From assembly GCF_013184545.1 (NCBI RefSeq), contig NZ_JAAOJA010000003.1, positions 248,001 through 312,000 on the forward strand: 64,000 nucleotides of DNA, read 5' to 3'. Source of the DNA: Pseudomonas tumuqii (GTDB lineage: Bacteria > Pseudomonadota > Gammaproteobacteria > Pseudomonadales > Pseudomonadaceae). This document shows positions 56,419 through 64,000 of this stretch, in pieces. The notes beneath the pieces were generated by a model, which made no database searches, was not told the origin of the DNA, and saw nothing but the letters and a program-made list of their open reading frames with translations. How positions within the stretch are numbered: the first letter of the stretch is position 1; each line of letters starts with the position of its first letter. The translations under genes were made by a program, and so were the position numbers.

Positions 56419-56508
56419 CCGCGCCCCCCCATTATCGTTAGCGGGGGCGCGCAAACACGCCACGCCGTCATCCCATGCCCGCCACTTTGCCCGGATGTGG
56501 GTTGGCCT

Positions 56509-57699
56509 TCAAGCGTCCTTGTCGCGCTGGCCGAGCAGGCTGTCGACGGTCGGCACACGGGTTTCGCTTTCCATCTGCGCATCGTGTTCCAGTTGATGGC
56601 TGAAACGCTCCAGCGAACCCTTGGCCGGTTGCGCGTCGCTGGCGAACACCGGCGGGCTCAGCAGGTAGGCGCCGAGCAGACGGGTCAGGGCCGCCAGGCT
56701 GTCGATATGGGTGCGCTCGTAGCCGTGGGTGGCATCGCAGCCGAACGCCAGCAAGGCGGTGCGGATGTCATGGCCGGCGGTGACGGCCGACTGCGTGTCG
56801 CTGTGGTAGTAGCGAAACAGGTCACGGCGCACCGGGATCTCGTTCTCGCTGGCCAGGCGCAGCAGGTGCCGCGACAGGTGATAGTCGTAGGGGCCGCCGG
56901 AGTCCTGCATGGCCACGCTGACCGTGTGCTCGCTGGATTGCTGGCCGGGCGCGACCGGGGCGATGTCGATGCCGACGAACTCGCTGACATCCCAGGGCAG
57001 GACGGCGGCGGCGCCGGAGCCGACTTCCTCGGTGATGGTGAACAGCGGGTGGCAGTCGATCGGCGGTTCGATACCGCTGCCGACTATGGCCTTGAGCGCC
57101 GTGAGCAGGGCCGCGGCGCCGGCCTTGTCGTCGAGGTGGCGGGCACTGATGTGGCCGCTGTCGGTGAACTCGGGCAGCGGGTCGAAGGCCACGAAGTCGC
57201 CCACCGAGACGCCCAGCGACTCGCAGTCGGCGCGGGTGGCGCTGTAGGCGTCCAGGCGCAACTCGACGTGATCCCAGCTGATCGGCAGCTGATCGACCTC
57301 GGTATTGAAGGCGTGCCCGGAGGCCATCAGCGGCAGCACGCTGCCACGGATCACCCCGGTATCGGTGAACACGCTGACCCGGCTGCCTTCGGCGAAGCGG
57401 CTCGACCAGCAGCCCACCGGGGCCAGGGCCAGGCGGCCGCTGTCCTTCAGCTCGCGGACAATCGCGCCGATGGTGTCGAGGTGGGCCGACACCGCGCGAT
57501 CCGGGCTGTAACGACGGCCCTTGAGGGTGCCGCGAATGGTGCCGCGGCGGGTCATCTCGAAGGGGATGCCGATCTCTTCCAGGCGCTCGGCGACGTAACG
57601 CACGATGGTGTCGGTAAAGCCGGTCGGGCTGGGAATGGCGAGCATCTCCAGTAGGACTTTCTGCAGGTAGTCGAGATCGGGTTCGGGTAGTGGCTGCAT
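56509..57699 (-). CDS. M42-family aminopeptidase of the NAGGN osmolyte cluster
   Basis: 396-aa co-catalytic zinc peptidase. Metal ligand motifs are VSAHLDTIGA (His/Asp), ISARHLDDKAGAAALL (bridging Asp), FTITEEVGSG (catalytic Glu pair), VGIDIAP and the late DATHGYERTHIDSL (His). I start at ATG 57699 (MQPLPEPDLDYLQ). It lies 130 bp after ngg and 90 bp before the hybrid kinase. In this cluster the enzyme is annotated as osmoprotectant NAGGN hydrolase, probably turning over the dipeptide; that role is inferred from context. Confidence 0.9.
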   Translation of the reverse strand: MQPLPEPDLDYLQKVLLEMLAIPSPTGFTDTIVRYVAERLEEIGIPFEMTRRGTIRGTLKGRRYSPDRAVSAHLDTIGAIVRELKDSGRLALAPVGCWSSRFAEGSRVSVFTDTGVIRGSVLPLMASGHAFNTEVDQLPISWDHVELRLDAYSATRADCESLGVSVGDFVAFDPLPEFTDSGHISARHLDDKAGAAALLTALKAIVGSGIEPPIDCHPLFTITEEVGSGAAAVLPWDVSEFVGIDIAPVAPGQQSSEHTVSVAMQDSGGPYDYHLSRHLLRLASENEIPVRRDLFRYYHSDTQSAVTAGHDIRTALLAFGCDATHGYERTHIDSLAALTRLLGAYLLSPPVFASDAQPAKGSLERFSHQLEHDAQMESETRVPTVDSLLGQRDKDA

Positions 57700-57732
57700 G
57701 GCAGTCTCCTGGTTGGGCCGCGTAGGAGCCAG

Positions 57733-57771
57733 CTTGCTGGCGATCGGGGGGAAGCTAAGATCGCCAGCAAG
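57733..57771. repeat. CTTGCTGGCGATC palindrome
   Basis: Perfect 13-bp inverted repeat CTTGCTGGCGATC / GATCGCCAGCAAG with a 13-nt loop, in the ngg-peptidase gap. A common REP type in Pseudomonas; it could modulate read-through or mRNA stability between the two genes. Confidence 0.8.
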
Positions 57772-57829
57772 GACTAGGCGTTCCCCTGGCACCTACAGAG
57801 GGTGTATGGCGAGCAGCCGGCTGCTTTGC

Positions 57830-59566
57830 TCAGCCCACCTGGCTGAGCGGGAACAGCAGGTCGATGAAGCGCTCGGCGGTCGGTTGCGGTTGGTGGTTGG
57901 CCAGGCCGGCGCGTTCGTTGGCTTCGATGAACACGTGTTCCGGCTGGTCGGCCGCCGGCACCAGCAGGTCGAGGCCGACCACCGGGATGTCCAGGGCGCG
58001 GGCGGCCTTGACCGCTGCTTCGGCCAGGGCCGGGTGGAGGATTTCGGTGACGTCCTCGAGGCAACCGCCGGTGTGCAGGTTGGCGGTCTTGCGCACGGCC
58101 AGGTGCTGGCCCTGGGGCAGGATGCTGGCGTAGTCGACCCCGGCGGCATGCAGGGTGCGCAGGGTTTCCGCGTCCTTGGGGATGCGGCTCTCGCCGCCGG
58201 TGGCGGCCTGGCGGCGGCGGCTCTGGGCGTCGATCAGGTCGCCGATGCAGTGGCGGCCGTCGCCGATCACTTCGGCCGAGCGGCGGATGGCCGCGGCGAC
58301 CACCTCGAAGCCGATCACCAGGATGCGCAGGTCATGGCCTTCATGAAAACTTTCCAGCAGCACGCGGCTGTCGAAGGCGCGGGCGCGTTCGATGGCGTCC
58401 TGCACCTCGGCCGGGCTGCGCAGGTCGACCGCCACGCCCTGGCCCTGTTCGCCGTCCACCGGCTTGACCACCAGGCTGCCATGCGCGGCGAGGAAGGCGG
58501 CGTTCTCTTCGGCGCTGCCGGCCAGGCGCTGGGCCGGCAGGCTGAGGCCGGCGCGGCTGAGGGCGCGGTGGGTCAGGCGCTTGTCCTGGCACAGGGTCAT
58601 GCTCACCGCGCTGGTCAGGTCGGTCAGCGATTCACGGCAGCGAATGCGCCGGCCACCGTGGCTGAGGGTGAACAGCCCGGCTTCGGCGTCGTCCACCTGC
58701 ACCTCGATGCCGCGGCGCAGGGCCTCGTCGACGATGATCCGCGCGTAGGGGTTGAGGTCCGCCGCGGGGCCGGGGCCGAGGAACAGCGGCTGGTTGATGC
58801 TGTTCTTGCGCTTGATGCTGAAGGTCTGCAGTTCGCGAAAGCCGAGCTTGGCGTAGAGGCCCTTGGCCTGGCGGTTGTCGTGCAGCACCGAGAGGTCGAG
58901 GTAGCTCAGGCCGCGGCTCATGAAGTGTTCGATCAGGTGGCGCACCAGCACTTCGCCGACCCCGGGACGGTTGCAGCGCGGGTCGACCGCCAGGCACCAG
59001 AGGCTGCTGCCGTGTTCCGGGTCCTGGTAGGCCTTGTGGTGGTTGAGGCCCATGACGCTGCCGATCACCGCGCCGCTGTCTTCGTCCTCGGCAAGCCAGT
59101 ACACCGGCCCGCCCTGATGCCGCGGGGTGAGCTTGCCCGGTTCGATCGGCAGCATGCCGCGCATCTGGTAGAGGCAGTTGATCGCCTGCCAGTCCTCGGC
59201 ATTCTGCGCGCGGCGGATGCGGTAGCCGCGAAAGCCGCTGTGCGCCGGGCGGTAGTCGCTGAACCACAGGCGCAGGGTGTCCGAGGGATCGAGGAATAAT
59301 TGCTGTGGCGCCTGCGCCAGCACCTGCTGCGGGGCGGCGACGTACAGGGCGATATCGCGCTCGCCCGGTTGCTCGCTCAACAGGGCTTGCGCCAGCTCGG
59401 CGGCGTCGGGGTAGGTGTGGCCGATCAGCAGGCGTCCCCAGCCGCAGTGCAGGGCCAGGGGTTGGCAGGGTTCGGCCCCGTGATCCTCGGCGAAGCGCGC
59501 CTGCAGGCGCTCATAGGAGGGCGCCTGGCCGCGCAGAAGACGTTGGTTGAAGGCAGTAGCGCGCAT
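57830..59566 (-). CDS. ngg: N-acetylglutaminylglutamine synthetase
   Basis: 578-aa fusion enzyme that makes the dipeptide precursor of the osmolyte NAGGN. The N-terminal GNAT domain (about 105-260) has CLAVDPRCNRPGVGEVLVRHLIEHFM. The C-terminal ATP-grasp ligase (about 290-570) has GSLVVKPVDGEQGQGVAVDL, VLLESFHEGHDLRILVIGFEVVAAAIR and VVGLDLLVP...FIEANERAGL. Start ATG 59566 (MRATAFNQRLLRGQ). The open frame continues upstream but only as Arg/Pro-rich noise. Acts with AsnO. Confidence 0.94.
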   Translation of the reverse strand: MRATAFNQRLLRGQAPSYERLQARFAEDHGAEPCQPLALHCGWGRLLIGHTYPDAAELAQALLSEQPGERDIALYVAAPQQVLAQAPQQLFLDPSDTLRLWFSDYRPAHSGFRGYRIRRAQNAEDWQAINCLYQMRGMLPIEPGKLTPRHQGGPVYWLAEDEDSGAVIGSVMGLNHHKAYQDPEHGSSLWCLAVDPRCNRPGVGEVLVRHLIEHFMSRGLSYLDLSVLHDNRQAKGLYAKLGFRELQTFSIKRKNSINQPLFLGPGPAADLNPYARIIVDEALRRGIEVQVDDAEAGLFTLSHGGRRIRCRESLTDLTSAVSMTLCQDKRLTHRALSRAGLSLPAQRLAGSAEENAAFLAAHGSLVVKPVDGEQGQGVAVDLRSPAEVQDAIERARAFDSRVLLESFHEGHDLRILVIGFEVVAAAIRRSAEVIGDGRHCIGDLIDAQSRRRQAATGGESRIPKDAETLRTLHAAGVDYASILPQGQHLAVRKTANLHTGGCLEDVTEILHPALAEAAVKAARALDIPVVGLDLLVPAADQPEHVFIEANERAGLANHQPQPTAERFIDLLFPLSQVG

Positions 59567-59687
59567 TGGAGAAGTGTCCTTTGCTGTTGAGTCGCGCCCG
59601 GCTTGGTTGCGGGTCGCGAAGGGTGTCGTGACAGCCCCGGATTGCCTCCGGGCTACGGCGACGGTAGGCACTCCACAGGGGAGCGCT

Positions 59688-59763
59688 GTAGGGTGGATGT
59701 CGCTTTTTACATCCACCATGACGGCGGTGATGGTGGAAAACGCTTCGCGGTTTTCCACCCTAC
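59688..59763. repeat. GTAGGGTGGAT nested palindrome, copy 2
   Basis: Outer arms GTAGGGTGGA (59688-59697) and TCCACCCTAC (59754-59763), inner ATCCACCAT / ATGGTGGA, plus a hairpin at GGAAAACGC/GCGGTTTTCC. Same nested design as 41538-41615, more diverged. It lies in the asnO-ngg gap; a REP-like CCCGGATTGCCTCCGGGCTAC-type piece precedes it near 59637. Confidence 0.75.
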
Positions 59764-59766
59764 GTG

Positions 59767-61536
59767 CTACAGGCCTTGCTCGCTCAGCCACAGGTTGAGC
59801 GCCGCCAGCTGCCACAGCTTGGAGCCGCGCAGCGGGGTGAGCTGGCCGTGCGGGTCGGTCAGCAGGCGGTCGAGCATGGCCGGGTTGAACAGTCCGCGAT
59901 CCTGGCTCGGGTCGACCAGCAGGTCGCGCACCCAGCCCAGCGTTGCGCCTTCCAGGTGCTTGAGGCCCGGCACCGGGAAGTAGCCTTTCTGGCGGTCGAT
60001 TACCGCCGCCGGGATCACCTGGCGCGCCGCTTCCTTGAGCACGTGCTTGCCGCCGTTGGGCAGCTTGAAGCGTCCGGGGATGCGCGCGGACAGCTCGGCC
60101 AGGCGGTAATCGAGGAACGGCGTGCGCGCCTCCAGGCCCCAGGCCATGGTCATGTTGTCGACCCGCTTGACCGGGTCGTCGACCAGCATCACCGTGCTGT
60201 CCAGGCGCAGCGCCTTGTCCACCGCGGCGCTGGCGCCGGGCTGGGCGAAGTGCTGGCGGACGAAGTCGCCGGCCGCATCGTTGGTCAGCCACTCGGGCTG
60301 CACGCAGGCGGCGTACTCGTCGTGCTCGCGGTCGAAGAACGCCTGGCGGTAGGCCGCGAAGGCATCGTCGGCGCCATCCACCAGCGGGTACCAGTGGTAG
60401 CCGGCGAACAGCTCGTCGGCGCCCTGGCCGCTCTGCACCACCTTGCAGTGCTTGGCCACCTCGCGCGACAGCAGATAGAAGGCGATGCAGTCATGGCTGA
60501 CCATCGGCTCGCTCATGGCGCGGAAGGCGGCCGGCAATTGTTCGAGAATCTCGTTCTCGCCGATGCGCAGCTGGTGGTGGCGGGTCGTGAAGCGCTCGGC
60601 GATCAGGTCGGAATACTGGAATTCGTCGCCACGCTCGCCGCCGGCATCCTCGAAACCGATGGAGAAGGTCGACAGATCTTCCACCCCGGCCTCGCGCAGC
60701 AGGCCGACCAGCAGGCTGGAATCGACGCCGCCGGAGAGCAGCACGCCGACTTCCACGGCCGCACGCTGGCGAATCGACACCGCCTCGCGCATGCCGTCGA
60801 GCACGCGCTCGCTCCAGTCTTCCAGGCTGAAGTCGACTTCATCGCGCCGCGGCCCGAACTGCAGGTTCCACCAGGTCTGCTGTTCGCAGTTGCCCTGGGC
60901 ATCGATGCGCATCCAGCTGGCCGCGGGCAGTTTCTCCACGCCGGCGAGGATGGTGCGCGGCGCCGGGACCACGGCATGAAAATTCAGGTAATGGTTGAGG
61001 GCGATGGGGTCGAGGGTCTTGCCGATATCGCCGCCTTGCAGCAGCGCCGGCAGGCTGGAGGCGAAGCGCAGGCGCTGGCCGGTGCGCGACAGGTAGAGCG
61101 GTTTGACCCCCAGGCGATCCCGGGCGATGAACAGTTGCTGGCTGTCGCGCTCCCACACGGCGAAGGCGAACATGCCATTGAGCTTGGGCAGCAGATCCTT
61201 GCCCCAGGCGTGGTAGCCCTTGAGCAGCACCTCGCTGTCGCCACCCGAAAAGAAGCGATAGCCGAGGCCTTGCAGCTCGCTGCGCAGTTCCGGGTAGTTG
61301 TAGATGGCGCCGTTGAATACCATCGACAGGCCCAGATCGCTGTCGATCATCGGCTGGCCGGAGGCTTCGGCCAGGTCCATGATCTTCAGCCGGCGATGAC
61401 CGAGGGCGATCGGGCCCTGGCTGTAAAAGCCGTGGGCATCGGGGCCGCGAGGGGCCAGGTGGTGGGTGATTCGCTCGACCGCGGCCAGATCGGCCGGTCG
61501 CTGATCAAAACGTAATTCTCCAGCTATTCCGCACAT
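59767..61536 (-). CDS. asnO: N-acetylglutaminylglutamine amidotransferase (AsnB-like)
   Basis: 589-aa class II glutamine amidotransferase that amidates the NAGGN dipeptide. Cys2 of MCGIAGELRF is the Ntn nucleophile, and the glutaminase domain (about 1-210) contains ALGHRRLKIMDLAEASGQPM and MVFNGAIYNYPELR. The synthetase domain has the PP-loop LLSGGVDSSLLVGLL and the late VVQSGQGADELFAGYHWY. Length and gene order (asnO, ngg, M42 peptidase) match the osmoprotection cluster of Pseudomonas. A 200-bp gap with repeats separates it from ngg. Confidence 0.95.
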   Translation of the reverse strand: MCGIAGELRFDQRPADLAAVERITHHLAPRGPDAHGFYSQGPIALGHRRLKIMDLAEASGQPMIDSDLGLSMVFNGAIYNYPELRSELQGLGYRFFSGGDSEVLLKGYHAWGKDLLPKLNGMFAFAVWERDSQQLFIARDRLGVKPLYLSRTGQRLRFASSLPALLQGGDIGKTLDPIALNHYLNFHAVVPAPRTILAGVEKLPAASWMRIDAQGNCEQQTWWNLQFGPRRDEVDFSLEDWSERVLDGMREAVSIRQRAAVEVGVLLSGGVDSSLLVGLLREAGVEDLSTFSIGFEDAGGERGDEFQYSDLIAERFTTRHHQLRIGENEILEQLPAAFRAMSEPMVSHDCIAFYLLSREVAKHCKVVQSGQGADELFAGYHWYPLVDGADDAFAAYRQAFFDREHDEYAACVQPEWLTNDAAGDFVRQHFAQPGASAAVDKALRLDSTVMLVDDPVKRVDNMTMAWGLEARTPFLDYRLAELSARIPGRFKLPNGGKHVLKEAARQVIPAAVIDRQKGYFPVPGLKHLEGATLGWVRDLLVDPSQDRGLFNPAMLDRLLTDPHGQLTPLRGSKLWQLAALNLWLSEQGL

Positions 61537-61586
61537 AATTCCTTACCGGTGTTGCCGTTGGGGAGTGGTTCGGAGTTGCCGAGCCT

Positions 61587-61598
61587 TTTACAGGTAAA
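61587..61598. promoter_or_regulatory. Small palindrome in the asnO-marR gap
   Basis: TTTAC-AG-GTAAA, midway between the divergent starts (61536 and 61648). Candidate operator for the MarR protein; short and therefore weak. Confidence 0.3.
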
Positions 61599-61647
61599 CA
61601 AATAAATGCTTTCATGTCAAAGCGATCATTCGAGTTAAAAGGCAGAT

Positions 61648-62121
61648 ATGGCGGATAAAATGGTTTCTACTGAAATAGATTTGTCATCTGTGATGGCGCT
61701 CGATCTGCCGATTTTCCAGTCGCTCAGGCGCCTGCAACAGGCCGGTGAGGTGCATGCCAAGCGCCTGGCCCGTTTCGGCGGGCTGACGCCCATGCAGTTG
61801 ATGATCCTGCAGGTGCTGGCCGGCGAGGCACGACTGACCGCCAGCGACCTGAGCGGGCGGGTCAGTCTGACGGCGGCGACGCTGTCGGGCATGCTCGATC
61901 GTCTGGAGGAGCGCGGCCTGTTGCAGCGCCAGCGCGACGACCAGGATCGCCGTCGCCAGTGGTTGCTGCTCAGCGATGCCGGCCGCGAACTGGTGCAGCA
62001 GGCGCCGACCCTGCTGCCGCCGGAGTTTCGCCAGCGCTTCGCCGCGCTCAAGGATTGGGAGCGGCACAGCCTGACCGCCGCGCTGCTGCGCGCGGCGGAA
62101 CTCTGCGGGGAGATGGAGTGA
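61648..62121 (+). CDS. MarR-family transcriptional regulator
   Basis: 157-aa winged-helix regulator. Dimerisation helix near the N terminus; recognition region LTPMQLMILQVLAGEARLTASDLSGRVSLTAATLSGMLDRLEERGLLQRQRDDQDRRRQWLLLSDAGREL, with the typical D-x-R-D-R-R wing. It is divergent from asnO, as at the P. aeruginosa NAGGN locus, so it may regulate the osmolyte genes; this is inferred from position only. The ATG lies after AAAAGGCAGAT. Confidence 0.93.
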   Translation: MADKMVSTEIDLSSVMALDLPIFQSLRRLQQAGEVHAKRLARFGGLTPMQLMILQVLAGEARLTASDLSGRVSLTAATLSGMLDRLEERGLLQRQRDDQDRRRQWLLLSDAGRELVQQAPTLLPPEFRQRFAALKDWERHSLTAALLRAAELCGEME

Positions 62122-62165
62122 GACGGTGGGGAGCCAGGAGCGACAGCGCGGGGTCTCTACACCAT

Positions 62166-62435
62166 TCAGGTGTACTTGGTGAAAATGGTGCGAACCCGGG
62201 CCAGGGTTTCACTGGGGTCGTGCTCGGGGTCGAGTACGGCTTCTTCCAGCAGGCAGGCGAGCATCTCCTGGTAGGCCTTGTCCAGCGCCTTGCGGGCGGC
62301 GGCGAATTGCTGGGCGATGGCCTCGCAGTCCTCGCTGCGGCGGATCATTGCCTGGATGCCGCGGATCTGCCCTTCGACCCGGGCCAGGCGTTTGAGCATC
62401 GCGTCTTGATGGGCGGCGCGGGTTTGTTCGCTCAT
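62166..62435 (-). CDS. CsoR/RcnR/FrmR-family metal- or sulfur-sensing repressor
   Basis: 89-aa all-helical repressor. The family core is KRLARVEGQIRGIQAMIRRSEDCEAIAQQFAAARKALDKAYQEML. Cys in SEDCEAI matches the first ligand Cys of CsoR/CstR. The second helix ligand position is not the usual His/Cys pair that I can identify, though a Cys is present in MLACLLEEAV; a CstR-like persulfide sensor is thus possible. It overlaps the DUF3365 gene upstream by 4 nt, and a CsoR-like palindrome lies before that operon. Confidence 0.88.
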   Translation of the reverse strand: MSEQTRAAHQDAMLKRLARVEGQIRGIQAMIRRSEDCEAIAQQFAAARKALDKAYQEMLACLLEEAVLDPEHDPSETLARVRTIFTKYT

Positions 62436-62992
62436 GGTGTTGCCTCCGCCAGCGTGCGGCGCAGGGTGAAGGCGCCACGCAGTTCGCCCAGGCGAAAGCC
62501 GCTGGCCTGGTCCGCGGGGTAGCCTTGCTTGATCTGCGCCGCCACCTCGGGCTTGATCGCCTGGCCGTGACAAGCCAGGCACGGCTCGCCGGTGGCGATG
62601 GCTTGCATGTAACGGAACTCGCCGTCGACGACCGCCGACGCGCTCATCTGCGTCAGCGCTTCGCCGGCGCGTTGCCGCTGTAAGAAGTCTTCCAGTACCT
62701 GACGTTCCCAGGCATCCGGCTGATTGTCCGGGTTGCGCAGGCGCAGAGCGGTGCGCCCGACTTTCCAGGGGTGCTGGCTGTGCTCCACGGCGATAGTCGG
62801 CGCGAGCAGTTGGCAGGCTTGCACGGCCTGCACCGGGCCGCCCTCAGCGACTGCTTGTTTTACCGTCTGCATCAGCTGTTGCTGGAAGGGTGGGATGAGG
62901 CCGGCGGCTTCGCGTTCGAGGCTGGCCAGGTCGGCAGCAGGAGCGGCCCAGGCCAGCGTCGGCAGGGCGGCGAGTACGAGGATCAGGCGCAT
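62432..62992 (-). CDS. DUF3365 c-type heme protein
   Basis: 186-aa exported protein with a signal peptide (1-16, ending LAWAAP). It carries the Tll0287-like/DUF3365 domain and one c-type heme motif, CLACH, near residue 139 (IATGEPCLACHGQAIKPEV), preceded by GRTALRLRNPDNQPDAWER. The family is periplasmic and thought to sense redox or gases through heme. Its last codons overlap the CsoR-type repressor gene, so both are expressed together behind the palindrome at 63014. Confidence 0.88.
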   Translation of the reverse strand: MRLILVLAALPTLAWAAPAADLASLEREAAGLIPPFQQQLMQTVKQAVAEGGPVQAVQACQLLAPTIAVEHSQHPWKVGRTALRLRNPDNQPDAWERQVLEDFLQRQRAGEALTQMSASAVVDGEFRYMQAIATGEPCLACHGQAIKPEVAAQIKQGYPADQASGFRLGELRGAFTLRRTLAEATP

Positions 62993-63013
62993 GCGGTGTC
63001 ACTCCGTGTCTGT

Positions 63014-63029
63014 ATACCCCGTAGGGTAT
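63014..63029. promoter_or_regulatory. CsoR-type operator
   Basis: Palindrome ATACCC-CGTA-GGGTAT, 22 bp upstream of the DUF3365 start. The ATACCC/GGGTAT half-sites with a short GC/TA centre match known CsoR/CstR operators. Autoregulation of the DUF3365-repressor operon is the simplest reading. Confidence 0.65.
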
Positions 63030-63073
63030 GCGCGGGTCGTGAATCCAGGCAAGCGCCGCGTCCGGGGTTGCGA

Positions 63074-64000
63074 CTATTGGCCGCGGATCAGCAGGCGCAG
63101 GGCGAAGCGGTTGGGGTGGCAGGCCTCGGCGACATCGCGGGGCACGGGCAGCGGTTCGGCATCGAGCCAGGCGGCAATCAGTTCGCCGGACAAGGGCGCG
63201 GTGATCAGCCCGCGCGAACCGTGGCCGCTGTTGATATACAGGCCGTCGAGCCAGGGGCAGGGGGTATCCGGCACCTGGCGGGCATCCTTGGCCAGCACCG
63301 CGTAGGCCGCGAGAAAGGCCGAGCGGTCAGCAAGGGGGCCGACGATGGGCAGGTAGTCCGGGCTGGTGCAGCGAAAGGCGGCGCGGCCCTCGAGCTGGGC
63401 CGGGTCGAGCTGGGCGCTGTGCAGGCGTTCGGCCAGGTCGCTCGAGATTTCTTCGAGCAGGCCAAGGTTGTCCGCATGATCGGCGCGGTTGAGTGTCAGG
63501 TCGTCGCTTTTGAAGTCGAAACTGGCGCCCAGGGTGTGTTCGCCGAGGCGCATCGGGGCGATATAACCCGAGGCGCAGACCACGCTGCGCAGTGCCGTGC
63601 TCTGCGCGGTGGCCGGTATTCGGCTGATCTGCCCGCGAATGCGTTTGAGCGGCAGCTCGGCGCTGTAGGGGAAGCGCTTGATCTCGGCGGCGCCGGCCAG
63701 CACCACCACGGCGGCACTGGCCAGGAGATCCGCGCCGTTCCAGGCCTGCCAGGTTTGGCCGTCGCGGCGCAACTGCAGCGCTTCCTGGTGCAGTTGCAGG
63801 CGAATGTTCGGCTGCTCGGCCAGCAAGCGGCACAGCGCCGGCGGGTGCACCCAGCCGGCCTGCGGGTAGAACAGCCCGCCGGCCGGCAGCTGGATGCCGG
63901 CCTGGGCTTCGGCGCTGACCTGGTCGAGGTTGACCAGCAGATCGCTGGGGAAGGCCGCCGCCAGTTGCGCCTGGCGCTGCGCTTCCTTGGCGTCGAGGGC
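63074..64000 (-). CDS. mnmC: MnmC C-terminal FAD oxidoreductase domain, 5' end outside the window
   Basis: Final 308 residues of the bifunctional enzyme that converts cmnm5 to nm5 and then mnm5 at tRNA wobble U34. Visible family features include QLPAGGLFYPQAGWVHPPALCRLLA, VVVLAGAAEIKRF, LPLKRIRGQIS, SGYIAPM, FRCTSPDYLPIVGPL and the FAD-binding end GLYINSGHGSRGLITAPLSGELIAAWL. The frame stays open to position 64000; the N-terminal methyltransferase domain lies beyond the window. Confidence 0.93.
   Translation of the reverse strand, partial: ALDAKEAQRQAQLAAAFPSDLLVNLDQVSAEAQAGIQLPAGGLFYPQAGWVHPPALCRLLAEQPNIRLQLHQEALQLRRDGQTWQAWNGADLLASAAVVVLAGAAEIKRFPYSAELPLKRIRGQISRIPATAQSTALRSVVCASGYIAPMRLGEHTLGASFDFKSDDLTLNRADHADNLGLLEEISSDLAERLHSAQLDPAQLEGRAAFRCTSPDYLPIVGPLADRSAFLAAYAVLAKDARQVPDTPCPWLDGLYINSGHGSRGLITAPLSGELIAAWLDAEPLPVPRDVAEACHPNRFALRLLIRGQ

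Noticed and set aside
57698-59299. 533-aa forward frame antisense to ngg, and a 583-aa frame at 59764-61515 antisense to asnO
   Set aside because: Both mirror genes with complete catalytic motifs. Their compositions are typical of antisense GC-rich frames.

Overview
The window is a piece of a Pseudomonas chromosome, from the P. aeruginosa/P. mendocina side of the genus. The evidence is the high GC content with strongly GC-biased third codon positions, the fleN-fliA-cheYZAB-motCD-parCP-cheW order, the ccm operon, the uvrB/aminotransferase pair, the FKBP-YkvA-EAL/GGDEF-prc-oxidoreductase order, and the NAGGN osmolyte cluster. I see no prophage, insertion sequence, CRISPR array or rRNA operon. 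The first gene (fleN) and the last (mnmC) are cut by the window edges.

Layout. 1-10.5 kb: flagellar and chemotaxis control (FleN, sigma-28 FliA, CheY, CheZ, CheA, CheB, the MotC/MotD stator, a ParC-like ATPase, ParP, CheW and a DUF2802 protein), all on the + strand with short gaps. 10.6-12.5 kb: a reverse pair encoding an FlhB C-terminal-like protein and a FliK-like protein. 12.6-19.9 kb: cytochrome c maturation, ccmABCDEFGHI, with a small lipoprotein gene attached. 20-26 kb: pirin, an MlaA/VacJ lipid-transport protein with an alpha/beta hydrolase, a GNAT enzyme, a DUF2061 membrane protein, a ComEA-like protein and a ZapE-like ATPase. 26.1-26.8 kb: a tRNA-Asn followed by three tandem repeats that each carry the last 22 nt of the tRNA. 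26.8-31.3 kb: aminotransferase, uvrB, rdgC. 31.5-40.8 kb: tRNA-Val and tRNA-Asp, an FKBP lipoprotein, a YkvA-type protein, a periplasmic binding protein, an HTH/unknown/Sel1 operon, an EAL-CBS-GGDEF protein, the Prc protease and a quinone oxidoreductase. 40.9-47.5 kb: ahpC-ahpF, then a block (SDR, disrupted small gene, Bcr/CflA transporter, lpd) that ends with a second copy of the ahpF 3' end. 47.5-53.5 kb: DUF6685, DUF2835, pyrD, rmf, rlmKL, yheU. 53.6-62.1 kb: a hybrid sensor kinase and the NAGGN genes (M42 peptidase, ngg, asnO) with a divergent MarR regulator. 62.1-64 kb: a CsoR-type repressor, a DUF3365 heme protein with an upstream CsoR-like operator, and partial mnmC.

The genes form clear working groups. 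FleN and FliA set flagellar number and late-gene transcription. CheA/W/Y/B/Z with ParC/ParP form and position the polar chemosensory array, and MotCD drives the motor. The Ccm proteins ligate heme to apocytochromes. AhpC/AhpF remove peroxide. Ngg, AsnO and the M42 peptidase handle the osmolyte N-acetylglutaminylglutamine amide.

The most unusual structure is the tRNA-Asn distal repeat array (26101-26640). Its layout closely resembles the E. coli tyrT/rtT repeats. Other leads are the duplicated ahpF tail around a 4.1 kb block, a DUF2061 gene whose ribosome-binding site points to an ATA start, a small gene that reads sensibly only with two compensating frameshifts, LID-like repeats in CheA, a paired inverted DnaA box, an OxyR-type site before ahpC, a CsoR-type palindrome, and several families of palindromic dispersed repeats.
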